DNA of 18,377 nucleotides from positions 1 to 18,377 of the forward strand of contig DASWTM010000301.1 in assembly GCA_036402115.1 (NCBI GenBank). Reading direction: 5' to 3'. This DNA is from Chryseosolibacter sp036402115. GTDB lineage: Bacteria > Bacteroidota > Bacteroidia > Cytophagales > Cyclobacteriaceae. Positions within the stretch are counted from its first letter, which is position 1. Each line of letters begins with the position of its first letter. Made by a program: the position numbers and the translations under genes. Below the pieces are notes generated by a model, which saw only the letters and a program-made list of their open reading frames with translations, did no database searches and had not been told where the DNA came from. Below are positions 8,801 to 15,365 of the stretch, in pieces.

Positions 8801-8882
8801 CTTCAGAAACGCACAGCAAAAACTCAAAAAAACGTTTCCCCATCCGTTCTATTGGGGCGCTTTCATCATGGTTGGAATTTAA
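5859..8882 (+). CDS. Exported TPR-CHAT domain protein (caspase-like peptidase)
   Basis: A 1007-residue protein from ATG at 5859 with a Sec signal peptide (about residues 1-20, ending LALGQ). Residues about 45-465 hold roughly ten tetratricopeptide repeats (for example LGILYMSQGKYAEAEEAF, LALVLSDEGKYRDAEAML, LAKVYRLAGQPEKSI), a protein-binding solenoid. Residues about 605-1007 form a CHAT domain (caspase HetF associated with TPRs), with the predicted catalytic His848 in HIATHGYF and Cys921 in LVVLSACETGLG, and the usual end FYWGAFIMVGI. Both catalytic residues are present, so an active cysteine peptidase is likely; the substrate is unknown. Residues about 768-799 are an Arg/Gly-rich segment just before the LPGTEIE motif. 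The signal peptide implies periplasmic or extracellular action. The promoter is uncertain: TAGTTTAG (5839-5846) is one base from the -7 consensus. Confidence 0.9.
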   Translation: MKFSCIALLFLQVASLALGQSVPKVYNDIVRKFNEQNYETIVALTNDVDRLAKTRKDTIVANSFYYIAKSYKELGQPENAINWFEKEKLMRSDLGLIETSEFSGALYHLALVYLEAGQYSKAETMVVDLLANDKRMYGPRSQQYISTVQSAIDIYTQLDKFAEAETLLLESLKLQEKGTVIKAAYHSELGGLYTVSAQYQKASKQLNEALDILEDLNDTNSPIALSATVNLGILYMSQGKYAEAEEAFDFVLANMSEDEPTYFNVLNNQALVYQFLGQLDRSEKVFGQIRTADSLAVGTTHPDYAITLSNLALVLSDEGKYRDAEAMLVKAIEIQKANDEAETALYASKLNNLAKVYRLAGQPEKSIPLHQQALQIFNNTLGQNSPEFATTSFNLGMAYWKSGQRDLALKYLMSSAAIRNSKLGKKHPKSAESIQKIAEFQWEQKQMKEAQQSFGEAFESYYYQINSLFPVLTEEEKSKFYYTNIKPSFEKFNSFALTAKETNPAIMGAVYDHHINTKAAIMYATERVKESIRTGNDTTLVRLFDKWQAQKEQIAKLYSQNETPHKIDSLQQSADLLEKELTRKSSVFTRQLARKTASWKDIQKSLKENEAAVEIIRFKNYSPESGGAFKDQVIYGFLIVTPKTKNHPELIVLNNGIELEGKFLSFYRNNIRFTLDDNRSYKNYFEPLAKFLNAQKIKKVYLSRDGVYNQININTIKNTESQKFLLDEFQVAMVTNTRELLEKRLVQSNSQSSLLIGFPKFNLNATNEKTEGVTRSVTRGGTLSRGLRGGLLRHMRGEGGIAVLPGTEIEINQIAKISKNPEVFKEDLASESLLKQVISPMVLHIATHGYFLEDDDTPQNEKTAQYVPSPLLKSGLLLAGSENFLQTGTPVNDDGDDGILTAYEAMNLNLENTELVVLSACETGLGVVKNGEGVYGLQRAFKMAGAQAMIMSLWSVDDAATQQLMSLFYQERLKVEDPHVAFRNAQQKLKKTFPHPFYWGAFIMVGI

Positions 8883-8924
8883 CAGCTAATGTCATCTGTG
8901 TGAAAAATCGGTCGAACATCTGAC

Positions 8925-8940
8925 CACGCAAGGTTGCGTG
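8925..8940. other. Short perfect inverted repeat after the CHAT gene
   Basis: CACGCA (8925-8930) and TGCGTG (8935-8940) form a perfect 6-bp stem with a 4-base loop, 43 bp after the CHAT stop. No T-run follows, so an intrinsic terminator is not well supported. It could be a weak terminator, an RNA-stability hairpin or an operator for the following nuclease gene. Confidence 0.3.
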
Positions 8941-9047
8941 CTTGAGAATTCCCCTGAAAACAGCTCTATTAATTGCGTAAACATTTGAATAGTTTGGTGT
9001 CGTTCATCACCAACGTGCATGAATTTTTTGTCAATAATGACCGCGTC

Positions 9048-9944
9048 ATGAAACGTCACCTTCAACACTTACGCTTTCTATTATGTGTCGCGTTGGCATG
9101 TTGTAGCAAGGAGTACCATAACCGAGATGTAGCAAGTCATGATCGTCAACAAGAAAGTGACTGGAAAGAAACGCTGGAATTAAGAACAGCAGGTGAGCAT
9201 CTGATCATGGGGAATCCAAGCGATGCAAACGCTTCGTTGAATGCATCGGAAAATTATCTCCTTCTAAAAAAGCAGTTTGCACTCTCGTACCATCGCACTC
9301 GCGGAACACCGAACTGGGTGAGTTGGCATCTTGATAAATCGTGGATCGGCACTGCTTCACGCCAGGATAACTTCCGCGAAGACTCTTCATTGCCTGTTGA
9401 ATGGGAGCGCGTCACCGATGATGACTACAATAATTCAGGCTTCGATCGCGGCCATCATTGCCCATCCGGTGATCGGACGTTCTCGATCAATGACAACGCA
9501 AGCACGTTCCTCATGAGCAACATTATCCCTCAAGCTCCTGCCAATAATCGGCAGCTGTGGGCAGACCTTGAACAGTATTGCCGCGATCTAGTTGATCGCG
9601 ATTACGAGCTTTACATTATTATGGGAAGTTATGGAACGGGTGGCACGGGAACGCTTGGAATGATGGACGTCATTGCGAAGGGAAAAGTAACCGTACCGGA
9701 GCGGATCTGGAAAACCATACTTATCCTTCCGAAAGGAGAGAATGATTTATCCCGAACTTCTGCATCGACCCGTCTTATAGCAGTCGATATGCCGAACACG
9801 AATAACATCACGGGTTCATGGGGCGACTACCGTGTCAGCGTTAATGAGATCGAAACGGTGACGGGTTTTAATTTGTATTCCGCGCTGCCGTCACCCGTCC
9901 AATCCAAAATCGAAGCATTGCGCGACAACGGCCCAACGCAGTGA
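9048..9944 (+). CDS. DNA/RNA non-specific endonuclease lipoprotein (NucA/Serratia nuclease family)
   Basis: A 298-residue protein from ATG at 9048, chosen because it gives a lipoprotein-like start MKRHLQHLRFLLCVALACC with the lipid Cys at residue 18 or 19. A longer frame to a TTG at 8973 would put 25 extra residues before it. The nuclease domain covers about residues 70-290. It contains the beta-beta-alpha-metal motif FDRGHHCPSGDR with general base His136, and the metal-site region SNIIPQAPANNRQLW with Asn167, followed eight residues later by Glu175. This spacing equals Asn119-Glu127 of the Serratia nuclease. The enzyme should cleave single- or double-stranded DNA and RNA using Mg2+, outside the cytoplasm, probably for nutrient scavenging or digestion of foreign nucleic acid. 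It follows the exported CHAT gene on the same strand after 165 bp and may have its own promoter. Confidence 0.92.
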   Translation: MKRHLQHLRFLLCVALACCSKEYHNRDVASHDRQQESDWKETLELRTAGEHLIMGNPSDANASLNASENYLLLKKQFALSYHRTRGTPNWVSWHLDKSWIGTASRQDNFREDSSLPVEWERVTDDDYNNSGFDRGHHCPSGDRTFSINDNASTFLMSNIIPQAPANNRQLWADLEQYCRDLVDRDYELYIIMGSYGTGGTGTLGMMDVIAKGKVTVPERIWKTILILPKGENDLSRTSASTRLIAVDMPNTNNITGSWGDYRVSVNEIETVTGFNLYSALPSPVQSKIEALRDNGPTQ

Positions 9945-9974
9945 ATCGAGCCGATCAAGACTGACCTAAATGCG

Positions 9975-10007
9975 TTTGCTCAATCGTGAACAGATTGCTT
10001 ACCTTGC
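9975..10007 (+). promoter_or_regulatory. Possible promoter for the dienoyl-CoA reductase-like gene
   Basis: TTTG (9975-9978) lies 21 bp before TACCTTGC (10000-10007), which resembles the Bacteroidota TTTG-N19-21-TAnnTTTG promoter with two mismatches in the -7 box. Transcription would begin some 15 bp before the ATG at 10029. This is a motif match only. Confidence 0.3.
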
Positions 10008-10028
10008 GAGACGCAAAAAATTCACGTT

Positions 10029-10886
10029 ATGGAAGGAATGCTCAAACCCGGATCACTGAAAGACAAAACCATCATTATCACCGGAGGCGGCACGGGACTT
10101 GGTCGATCCATGGGAAAGTATTTTTTGGAGCTGGGGGCAAACCTCGTCATCACAAGCCGAAAAAAAGATGTGCTTGACAAGACAGCTTCCGAACTATCAA
10201 CCGAGACGGGCGGAAAAGTATTGGCAGTTGCTTGCGATGTGCGCAAATATGAAGAAGTTGACAACGTCATTAAAAGTGCTGAGAAAGAATTCGGTCAGAT
10301 CCATGGCGTTCTAAATAATGCGGCCGGTAATTTTATTAGCCCAACGGAAAGACTTTCTCATCGCGCTTTTGACATCGTAGTGGATATCGTTCTAAAAGGA
10401 ACGTACTATACAACCCTTGCTGCTGGAAAAAACTGGATTGACAAAAAACAGCCAGGCGTATTCTTGAATATAGTAACAACCTACGCATGGACGGGCTCAG
10501 GTTACGTGGTCCCATCCGCGTGCGGTAAAGCCGGTGTGCTTGCTCTCACCAGATCCCTGGCACAGGAATGGGCGAAATATAAAATCCGAAGCAATGCGAT
10601 TGCACCCGGGCCATTCCCAACGGAAGGCGCATGGAGCAGACTACTGCCTGGCGACCTGGTTAAAAAGTTTGATCCCGCTGAACGGGTTCCACTGAAGCGT
10701 GTAGGCGAACATCAGGAACTCGCGAACCTGGCAGCCTATCTGATCTCCGACTATTCTGCCTATGTTAACGGGGAAGTAATTACCATTGACGGTGGCGAAT
10801 GGCTGCGAAGCGGTGGCGAATTCAGTCACCTTGAAATGATTCCGGATGCCATGTGGGATATGTTGGAAAAGACAAGAGGCAAATAG
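10029..10886 (+). CDS. 2,4-dienoyl-CoA reductase-like short-chain dehydrogenase
   Basis: A 285-residue classical-length SDR. The Rossmann nucleotide motif is TGGGTGLG (residues 18-25), followed by a strand ending TSRKK, an arrangement with basic residues that fits NADPH. The NNAAGNFISPTERLS segment and the (A/S)-G-(K)-x-G(V) region resemble mitochondrial 2,4-dienoyl-CoA reductase (DECR1) rather than generic SDRs. The usual Y-x-x-x-K tyrosine is a Ser, while Tyr152 in TTYA lies 15 residues before Lys167, the same spacing as Tyr199-Lys214 of human DECR1. The end, GGEWLRSGGEF, also matches that family. Probable reaction: NADPH-dependent reduction of 2,4-dienoyl-CoA during beta-oxidation of polyunsaturated fatty acids in the cytoplasm. 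It appears monocistronic. A start at Met4 (10038) is also possible. Confidence 0.88.
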   Translation: MEGMLKPGSLKDKTIIITGGGTGLGRSMGKYFLELGANLVITSRKKDVLDKTASELSTETGGKVLAVACDVRKYEEVDNVIKSAEKEFGQIHGVLNNAAGNFISPTERLSHRAFDIVVDIVLKGTYYTTLAAGKNWIDKKQPGVFLNIVTTYAWTGSGYVVPSACGKAGVLALTRSLAQEWAKYKIRSNAIAPGPFPTEGAWSRLLPGDLVKKFDPAERVPLKRVGEHQELANLAAYLISDYSAYVNGEVITIDGGEWLRSGGEFSHLEMIPDAMWDMLEKTRGK

Positions 10887-10989
10887 CTTTCACCATTTCA
10901 ACAATTATCGTATATTCACTTACTGACTCGCCACTCCTGCCCTTGCGTGTCGGAACCGGCCTTCCTGTTTTGATTGTTTTGGATCTATC

Positions 10990-10997
10990 TAAATTTT
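10990..10997 (+). promoter_or_regulatory. -7-like box before the small secreted protein
   Basis: TAAATTTT (10990-10997) differs from TAnnTTTG by the last base and lies 17 bp after a TTTG at 10969-10972, a permitted spacing. It is only 6 bp before the ATG at 11004, so transcription from it would give an almost leaderless mRNA. A chance match in AT-rich DNA cannot be excluded. Confidence 0.3.
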
Positions 10998-11003
10998 TCG
11001 CTT

Positions 11004-11387
11004 ATGAAAATTTTGTTGTCCATCGCCATCGCAAGCGCAAGCATTACCGCTGCAGCGCAAATCAATCAGAAAACGCTTGAGCTTCGGAAAAACTACCCGA
11101 AGATGTCAGCATTCTATCCGAAACAAAACGCGAGGTTCAGCGTGCCAATTCAATTTTCGTATCGGGAAAAATCCCCGGCAGAAATAAGCATTATTTCAAC
11201 AGCGGACTACCCGAAGCCTTCCACACAGTCTATCGAAAAGGCTTTCAATTATTACAACAGCCTTAAGAAGAACGATTACTCTGCGTTTGTCACGCTCGGC
11301 TATGCGTTGATAACAAACCAACGCTACATGTTGAACAGCCCACCGCAAGAATCCATTCGGTTTTTCCCGGGTAACACAAAAGACTAA
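11004..11387 (+). CDS. Small secreted protein of unknown function
   Basis: A 127-residue protein from ATG at 11004, chosen because it gives a clean Sec signal peptide (MKILLSIAIASASITAAAQ with cleavage after AAAQ or near it). An in-frame ATG 30 bp upstream would add ten residues in front. The mature part of about 108 residues has no Cys and is rich in Tyr, Ser, Lys and Pro (YPKMSAFYPKQNARF, YPKPSTQSIEKAFNYYNSL). I do not recognise a family. It is predicted to be periplasmic or secreted, with no lipobox, membrane segment or sorting domain. It is 117 bp after the dienoyl-CoA reductase-like gene and 49 bp before bioF, with no visible terminator on either side, so it might be carried on the biotin transcript. 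Nothing in the sequence links it to biotin synthesis. Confidence 0.7.
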   Translation: MKILLSIAIASASITAAAQINQKTLELRKNYPKMSAFYPKQNARFSVPIQFSYREKSPAEISIISTADYPKPSTQSIEKAFNYYNSLKKNDYSAFVTLGYALITNQRYMLNSPPQESIRFFPGNTKD

Positions 11388-11424
11388 CCACCTCCCATAC
11401 AATAGTACTTATCAATATTCAGGT

Positions 11425-11432
11425 TATTTTTG
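11425..11432 (+). promoter_or_regulatory. Consensus -7 box directly before bioF
   Basis: TATTTTTG (11425-11432) is a perfect match to the Bacteroidota TAnnTTTG box, but no TTTG lies 17-23 bp upstream. The bioF ATG begins only 4 bp after the box, so a transcript from here would be leaderless. I see no BirA-type palindromic operator around it. Confidence 0.35.
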
Positions 11433-11436
11433 TCGG

Positions 11437-12549
11437 ATGAATAACCTGGAAAAGTACCTGTTTCAGCAACTCTCCGCCAGAGAGGAAAAAGGTATTTTAA
11501 GGAGGCTCAAAATTACAAACCCTGCGCTCGTTGACTTTACTTCAAACGATTATCTCGGCTTAGCGCAATCGGAGGAACTCCGAAGCAGAATCGATGCAAG
11601 AGTTGAAGCGCTTCAACCAAAAAATGGAGCAACGGGTTCTCGGCTTCTATCCGGGAATTCAGTTTTGTATGAGCAATTAGAAAACGACCTCAAAACAATT
11701 TTTGACGCAGAATCCTGCCTCGTTTTTAATTCAGGGTATTCAGCGAACCTTGGTGTGCTCGCATCCATCCCTTCGCGCAACGACACCATTATATACGATG
11801 AACTCTGCCACGCCTCAATCCGTGACGGTGTTCGATTGTCGCTTGCTACGAAATATTCCTTTCGCCACAACGACTTGAATGATCTCGAAAAAAAAATCAG
11901 ACAAAGCAAAGGGAATATAGTGATAGCCATCGAATCGATTTACTCGATGGATGGAGATTATGCCCCGTTGCAGGAGATTGTCAACCTGTCAGAAAAATAC
12001 GGTTGTTCAATTATTCTTGATGAAGCGCACAGCACTGGCGTCATGGGCCTGAATGGAAGTGGCTTAGCAACATCGCTTAACTTGCAAGATAAAATTGCCA
12101 TAAGAATCTACACCTTCGGCAAAGCGATGGGTGCGCATGGCGCGTGCATTGCAGGAAGTAAAAACTTGATCAACTACCTGGTCAATTTCTCCAGGCCTTT
12201 TATTTACACGACTGCCTTGCCTGATCATGCTATAATCGGACTACAGGAAGCATTCAAATTTTTGCAAATAGGTCAACAATTACAAACAACTCTTCACCAC
12301 AAAATCGAGGTTTTTAAACGATCAATAAAAACCTCGTCATCACCAACCGCGATCCAAACCGTCATCACTGGATCTGTAGAAAAGACCAGACAGACATCTG
12401 CGTTACTGCTTGAAAGTGGTTTTGACGTTCGACCAATTTTTTCACCAACCGTGCCGGAAGGAACGGAACGTCTGCGAATTTGCCTGCACACCTTCAACAC
12501 AGATGAAGAGATTTCTACCTTAGCGAATCAGATCAATAAACATGCATAA
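11437..12549 (+). CDS. bioF: 8-amino-7-oxononanoate synthase (BioF)
   Basis: A 370-residue alpha-oxoamine synthase, PLP-dependent, which condenses pimeloyl-thioester with L-alanine to 8-amino-7-oxononanoate, the first step of biotin ring assembly. Motifs in order: FTSNDYLGLA (about 29-38), GATGSRLLSGN, the CHASIRDG segment, AIESIYSMDGDYAPL, LDEAHSTGVMG (PLP-binding Asp and His), and TFGKAMGAHG with the Schiff-base Lys229, then FIYTTALPD and a C-terminal RLRICLHTFN. Length is slightly below the 385 or so of the E. coli enzyme. The other alpha-oxoamine synthases (KBL, HemA, SPT) are less likely because bioD and bioA follow at once. The last 8 bp overlap bioD, and a consensus -7 box lies just upstream of the start. 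Confidence 0.95.
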   Translation: MNNLEKYLFQQLSAREEKGILRRLKITNPALVDFTSNDYLGLAQSEELRSRIDARVEALQPKNGATGSRLLSGNSVLYEQLENDLKTIFDAESCLVFNSGYSANLGVLASIPSRNDTIIYDELCHASIRDGVRLSLATKYSFRHNDLNDLEKKIRQSKGNIVIAIESIYSMDGDYAPLQEIVNLSEKYGCSIILDEAHSTGVMGLNGSGLATSLNLQDKIAIRIYTFGKAMGAHGACIAGSKNLINYLVNFSRPFIYTTALPDHAIIGLQEAFKFLQIGQQLQTTLHHKIEVFKRSIKTSSSPTAIQTVITGSVEKTRQTSALLLESGFDVRPIFSPTVPEGTERLRICLHTFNTDEEISTLANQINKHA

Positions 12550-13162
12550 CTATTTTGTAACAGCGATCGATACAGACAGTGGGAAGACATTGGTGTCTGC
12601 CATCTTATGCGAGGCGCTGCAGGCAGATTACTGGAAACCGATTCAGGCTGGGTTGCCAAGAGATTCCGATCGTGTAAATGAATTAATCTCCCACGATAAA
12701 ACGTTCATACATCCAGAACGGTATTTACTAAAAACACCCGCATCACCTCATGCTTCAGCAAAGATTGATAAGATCGAGATACAACTGAATGACTTCAAGC
12801 TGCCAAAAACGAACAACAACCTGATCGTTGAGGGCGCTGGAGGATGTCTTGTCCCTATCAACGACAAACATTTTGTAATCGACATCATTAAACACCTGTC
12901 GATCGAAGTGATACTGGTTGCCGATCTTTATCTCGGGAGCATCAATCATACATTGTTAACGGTTGAAGCATTGAACAGCAGGTCAATCGCGGTGAAGGGA
13001 ATCATCTTTAATGGCGAATCAAATCCTGAAAGTGAACGAATCATTCTGCAACATTCGCAATTAACCCAGCTTCTAAGAATCGACAGAGAAAACAAAGTTG
13101 ACAAAGAGGTTGTTTCAAGATACGCGTCATCGTTACGAAAAAAACTAAATGAAATCGCTTAG
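12542..13162 (+). CDS. bioD: ATP-dependent dethiobiotin synthetase (BioD)
   Basis: A 206-residue cytoplasmic enzyme that closes the ureido ring of 7,8-diaminopelargonate with CO2 and ATP to give dethiobiotin. The P-loop is AIDTDSGKT (Lys15), where the first Gly of the common G-T-D-T-x-x-G-K-T form is Ala. Other family motifs are YWKPIQAG (about 30-37), TPASPHASA, VEGAGGCLVPI (about 96-106), and VILVADLYLGSINHTLLTVEAL, which carries the conserved G-S/C-I-N-H-T-L-L segment. Length is a little shorter than E. coli BioD. It overlaps bioF by 8 bp and bioA by 14 bp, which points to coupled translation and balanced production of the three enzymes. Confidence 0.95.
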   Translation: MHNYFVTAIDTDSGKTLVSAILCEALQADYWKPIQAGLPRDSDRVNELISHDKTFIHPERYLLKTPASPHASAKIDKIEIQLNDFKLPKTNNNLIVEGAGGCLVPINDKHFVIDIIKHLSIEVILVADLYLGSINHTLLTVEALNSRSIAVKGIIFNGESNPESERIILQHSQLTQLLRIDRENKVDKEVVSRYASSLRKKLNEIA

Positions 13163-14420
13163 CGAACTCGACAAACAAACTATCTGGCATCCCTTCACAT
13201 CGCTTGCGAGTGAAGATCAGCCGATTCTCATCACCTCAGGCGAGGGCGTTTACCTTGTTTCACATGACGGAAGGAAAATTATCGATGCGGTTTCATCATG
13301 GTGGGTCAATATACACGGTCATTCAAATGCTCACATCGCCAATGCCATCGCACGACAGGCGCTGCAACTTGAACACGTGATCTTCGCAGGCTTCACCCAT
13401 CAGCCTGCCATTGACCTCTCTCAGAATCTTTTGAAAATACTCCCGAAAAACCAAAAGAGAATATTCTTCTCTGACAACGGTAGTACCGCAGTCGAGGTTG
13501 GTTTGAAGATGGCCATGCAGTACTGGTACAACTCAGGAGTCAGGAAGAGAAAAGTTGTTGCCATTCAAGGCGCTTATCACGGTGACACGTTTGGATCTAT
13601 GTCAGTCGGTGAGCGCGGTATCTTCACCGATCCGTTTTCAAATTACCTTTTCGAAACTGCCTTCCTCGATTTCCCTGACGGCTCTAACGATGAAGCTGTT
13701 CTCAATCAATTCAAAGCAATAGCAGGTAACGATGACGTTGCAGCCTTCATTTATGAACCGCTAGTGCAAGGTGCCGCAGGCATGCGGATATACTCTACCT
13801 TAACACTCGATCGAATTCTAGAGCACGCACAATCCCGCAACATCATTTGCATCGCAGACGAAGTATTCACAGGCTTTGGGAGAACCGGGAAATATTTTGC
13901 CTCCGATTATCTTAACCACAAACCTGATATCATCTGCGTTTCGAAAGGAATAACGGGTGGTGTATTACCACTTGGCGTCACGGCATGCACTGAAAAAATT
14001 GAGAAAGCATTTCAAACAGCGGATCCCAGCAAGACATTTTTCCATGGTCATTCGTACACCGCAAATCCTATCGCATGCGCAGCAGCAAACGCGAGCTTTG
14101 GATTACTCACATCACCGGAATGCCAGGAAGCTATAGCGCGCATCAGTAACGATCATATGCAATTTGCATCCCGTATCAAACATCATCCGCGTATAGCCCA
14201 TGCAAGTTATCTGGGAACAATTCTATCGATCGAACTAAAGACCGATGAGGCGACCTCGTATCTCAATTCCTCCCGGAAAAAGATTTATGACTATTTCATC
14301 AACAGGAATATCCTTCTTCGTCCACTCGGCAATGTGATTTACATGCTACCTCCTTACGTCATTTCCAGTAAACAATTGGAGGAAGTATATGATGCGATTC
14401 ACGATTTTATTAACCAATAA
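13149..14420 (+). CDS. bioA: Adenosylmethionine-8-amino-7-oxononanoate aminotransferase (BioA)
   Basis: A 423-residue class III aminotransferase that converts 8-amino-7-oxononanoate to 7,8-diaminopelargonate, usually with S-adenosylmethionine as amino donor. Motifs: IWHPFTS at the N-terminus, VSSWWVNIHGHSN with the Trp pair typical of BioA, DNGSTAVEVGLKMAMQYW, QGAYHGDTFGSMSVG, YEPLVQGAAGM, IADEVFTGFGRTGKYFA (PLP-ring Asp), VSKGITGGVLPLG with Schiff-base Lys266, and FFHGHSYTANPIACAAA. Length equals the family norm. The conserved WHP/F start and Trp pair favour SAM-dependent BioA over the lysine-using BioK, but donor choice cannot be proven from sequence. It is the last gene of the operon and is followed within 2 bp by a hairpin. 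Confidence 0.95.
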   Translation: MKSLSELDKQTIWHPFTSLASEDQPILITSGEGVYLVSHDGRKIIDAVSSWWVNIHGHSNAHIANAIARQALQLEHVIFAGFTHQPAIDLSQNLLKILPKNQKRIFFSDNGSTAVEVGLKMAMQYWYNSGVRKRKVVAIQGAYHGDTFGSMSVGERGIFTDPFSNYLFETAFLDFPDGSNDEAVLNQFKAIAGNDDVAAFIYEPLVQGAAGMRIYSTLTLDRILEHAQSRNIICIADEVFTGFGRTGKYFASDYLNHKPDIICVSKGITGGVLPLGVTACTEKIEKAFQTADPSKTFFHGHSYTANPIACAAANASFGLLTSPECQEAIARISNDHMQFASRIKHHPRIAHASYLGTILSIELKTDEATSYLNSSRKKIYDYFINRNILLRPLGNVIYMLPPYVISSKQLEEVYDAIHDFINQ

Positions 14421-14421
14421 A

Positions 14422-14447
14422 AAAGCCCCGGAAATCTCCGAGGCTTT
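14422..14447. terminator. Hairpin terminator between convergent bioA and OMP genes
   Basis: AAAGCCCCGGA (14422-14432) pairs with TCCGAGGCTTT (14437-14447) around the loop AATC, with one C-A mismatch. Read on the minus strand the stem is followed by TTTTTTATT, so it is a strong intrinsic terminator for the minus-strand OMP gene. Read on the plus strand the T-run is short, so it is a weaker terminator for the biotin operon. Confidence 0.8.
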
Positions 14448-14469
14448 GATGTAAATACTTAAGTTATAA

Positions 14470-15306
14470 TTATTCCTTGAACTTAAATGATCTTGTCTTT
14501 CCAAGTGTATAGTGCAATCCCAGCTGCATACCTACGAGCAGGTTTGCACGTTGACCAAAGATATTTCCGCCATCACCACTCTTGATTTGTTCAATAACGT
14601 CACCATTACGCATGTCTGTTAACGTGTAGTTTGCACGGATCTGTGTTGTTAGGTACAAGTGCTTTGACAAGTCAATGTCAATTCCAAACGCTGCAGCAAT
14701 TGCAAATTCCGTGTTCTTAAAATCATTCGCTTTCTTGGAAAGAACATCGCGAGTCGGCACGTTGTTCGGTAGTGTATAGGTGCCGTTGTTGTTATTAACA
14801 GCGCCAGGAAACTCCTGCTGAATGGAAGCAAAATCCACTCCTGCAGGAATATCATAAGTTCCAGCGTCTGCCTTTACTGACTCAATTGCATCGGTCAATA
14901 AATTCATTTGTGGGCCAAGATTGAAGTTCGCCCGGGCTCCGGCATTACCGCCACTCATAAATTTCATCAATAAGGGTAATTGAATGGTTTTGATGTCAAT
15001 TTTTCGCTCGCCTTTCACTTTTTCAGCTGCGTCTATAATCTGATACACCTGGCCCTGACGTGCCATAATAGACTCAAGTGACAGTCCGAATTTTCTCCCA
15101 ATATCTACTCCAAAGTTAAAGCCAACAGGCGCCCATTTGTATGTGGCGGTTGAGTTGTACCGGGGATCCTTTGCAAGACCCTGATCAAGTACATAGGTTG
15201 CATTCATGGAGGTTGTCAATCCTAAGTGAATGCCCTGTGAAAAAGCGGTGCTAAATGAAAATAAGGCAAAGCAAGTCAGCAACAGGTTGGATAGTGGACG
15301 TTTCAT
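14470..15306 (-). CDS. Outer-membrane beta-barrel protein (PorT/OMP_b-brl-like)
   Basis: A 278-residue protein from ATG at 15306, chosen because it gives a Sec signal peptide (MKRPLSNLLLTCFALFSFSTAFSQ, ending in the A-F-S-Q typical of Bacteroidota). An in-frame ATG at 15369 would add 21 residues and overlap the upstream gene. The mature part alternates amphipathic strands with polar loops: GIHLGLTTSMNATYV, VGFNFGVDIGRKFGLSLES, LPLLMKFMSGG, FNLGPQMNLL, FAIAAAFGIDIDL, YLTTQIRANYTLTDM and LVGMQLGLHYTLG, which fits an 8- to 10-stranded barrel of the outer-membrane beta-barrel/PorT-like family. Its function is unknown. It lies 59 bp downstream of the large minus-strand gene and ends at a strong terminator, so the two are probably one operon. 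Confidence 0.85.
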   Translation of the reverse strand: MKRPLSNLLLTCFALFSFSTAFSQGIHLGLTTSMNATYVLDQGLAKDPRYNSTATYKWAPVGFNFGVDIGRKFGLSLESIMARQGQVYQIIDAAEKVKGERKIDIKTIQLPLLMKFMSGGNAGARANFNLGPQMNLLTDAIESVKADAGTYDIPAGVDFASIQQEFPGAVNNNNGTYTLPNNVPTRDVLSKKANDFKNTEFAIAAAFGIDIDLSKHLYLTTQIRANYTLTDMRNGDVIEQIKSGDGGNIFGQRANLLVGMQLGLHYTLGKTRSFKFKE

Positions 15307-15365
15307 GGCTAGGTTAAGTTTTGTTGAGTTAAATACCTCATCAACAGAAAGGTAACCATTTTTTG

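Noticed and set aside
9048..9944. Phage- or toxin-associated nuclease
   Set aside because: The lipoprotein signal, complete Serratia-type active site, and absence of immunity or phage genes nearby fit an ordinary exported scavenging nuclease better.
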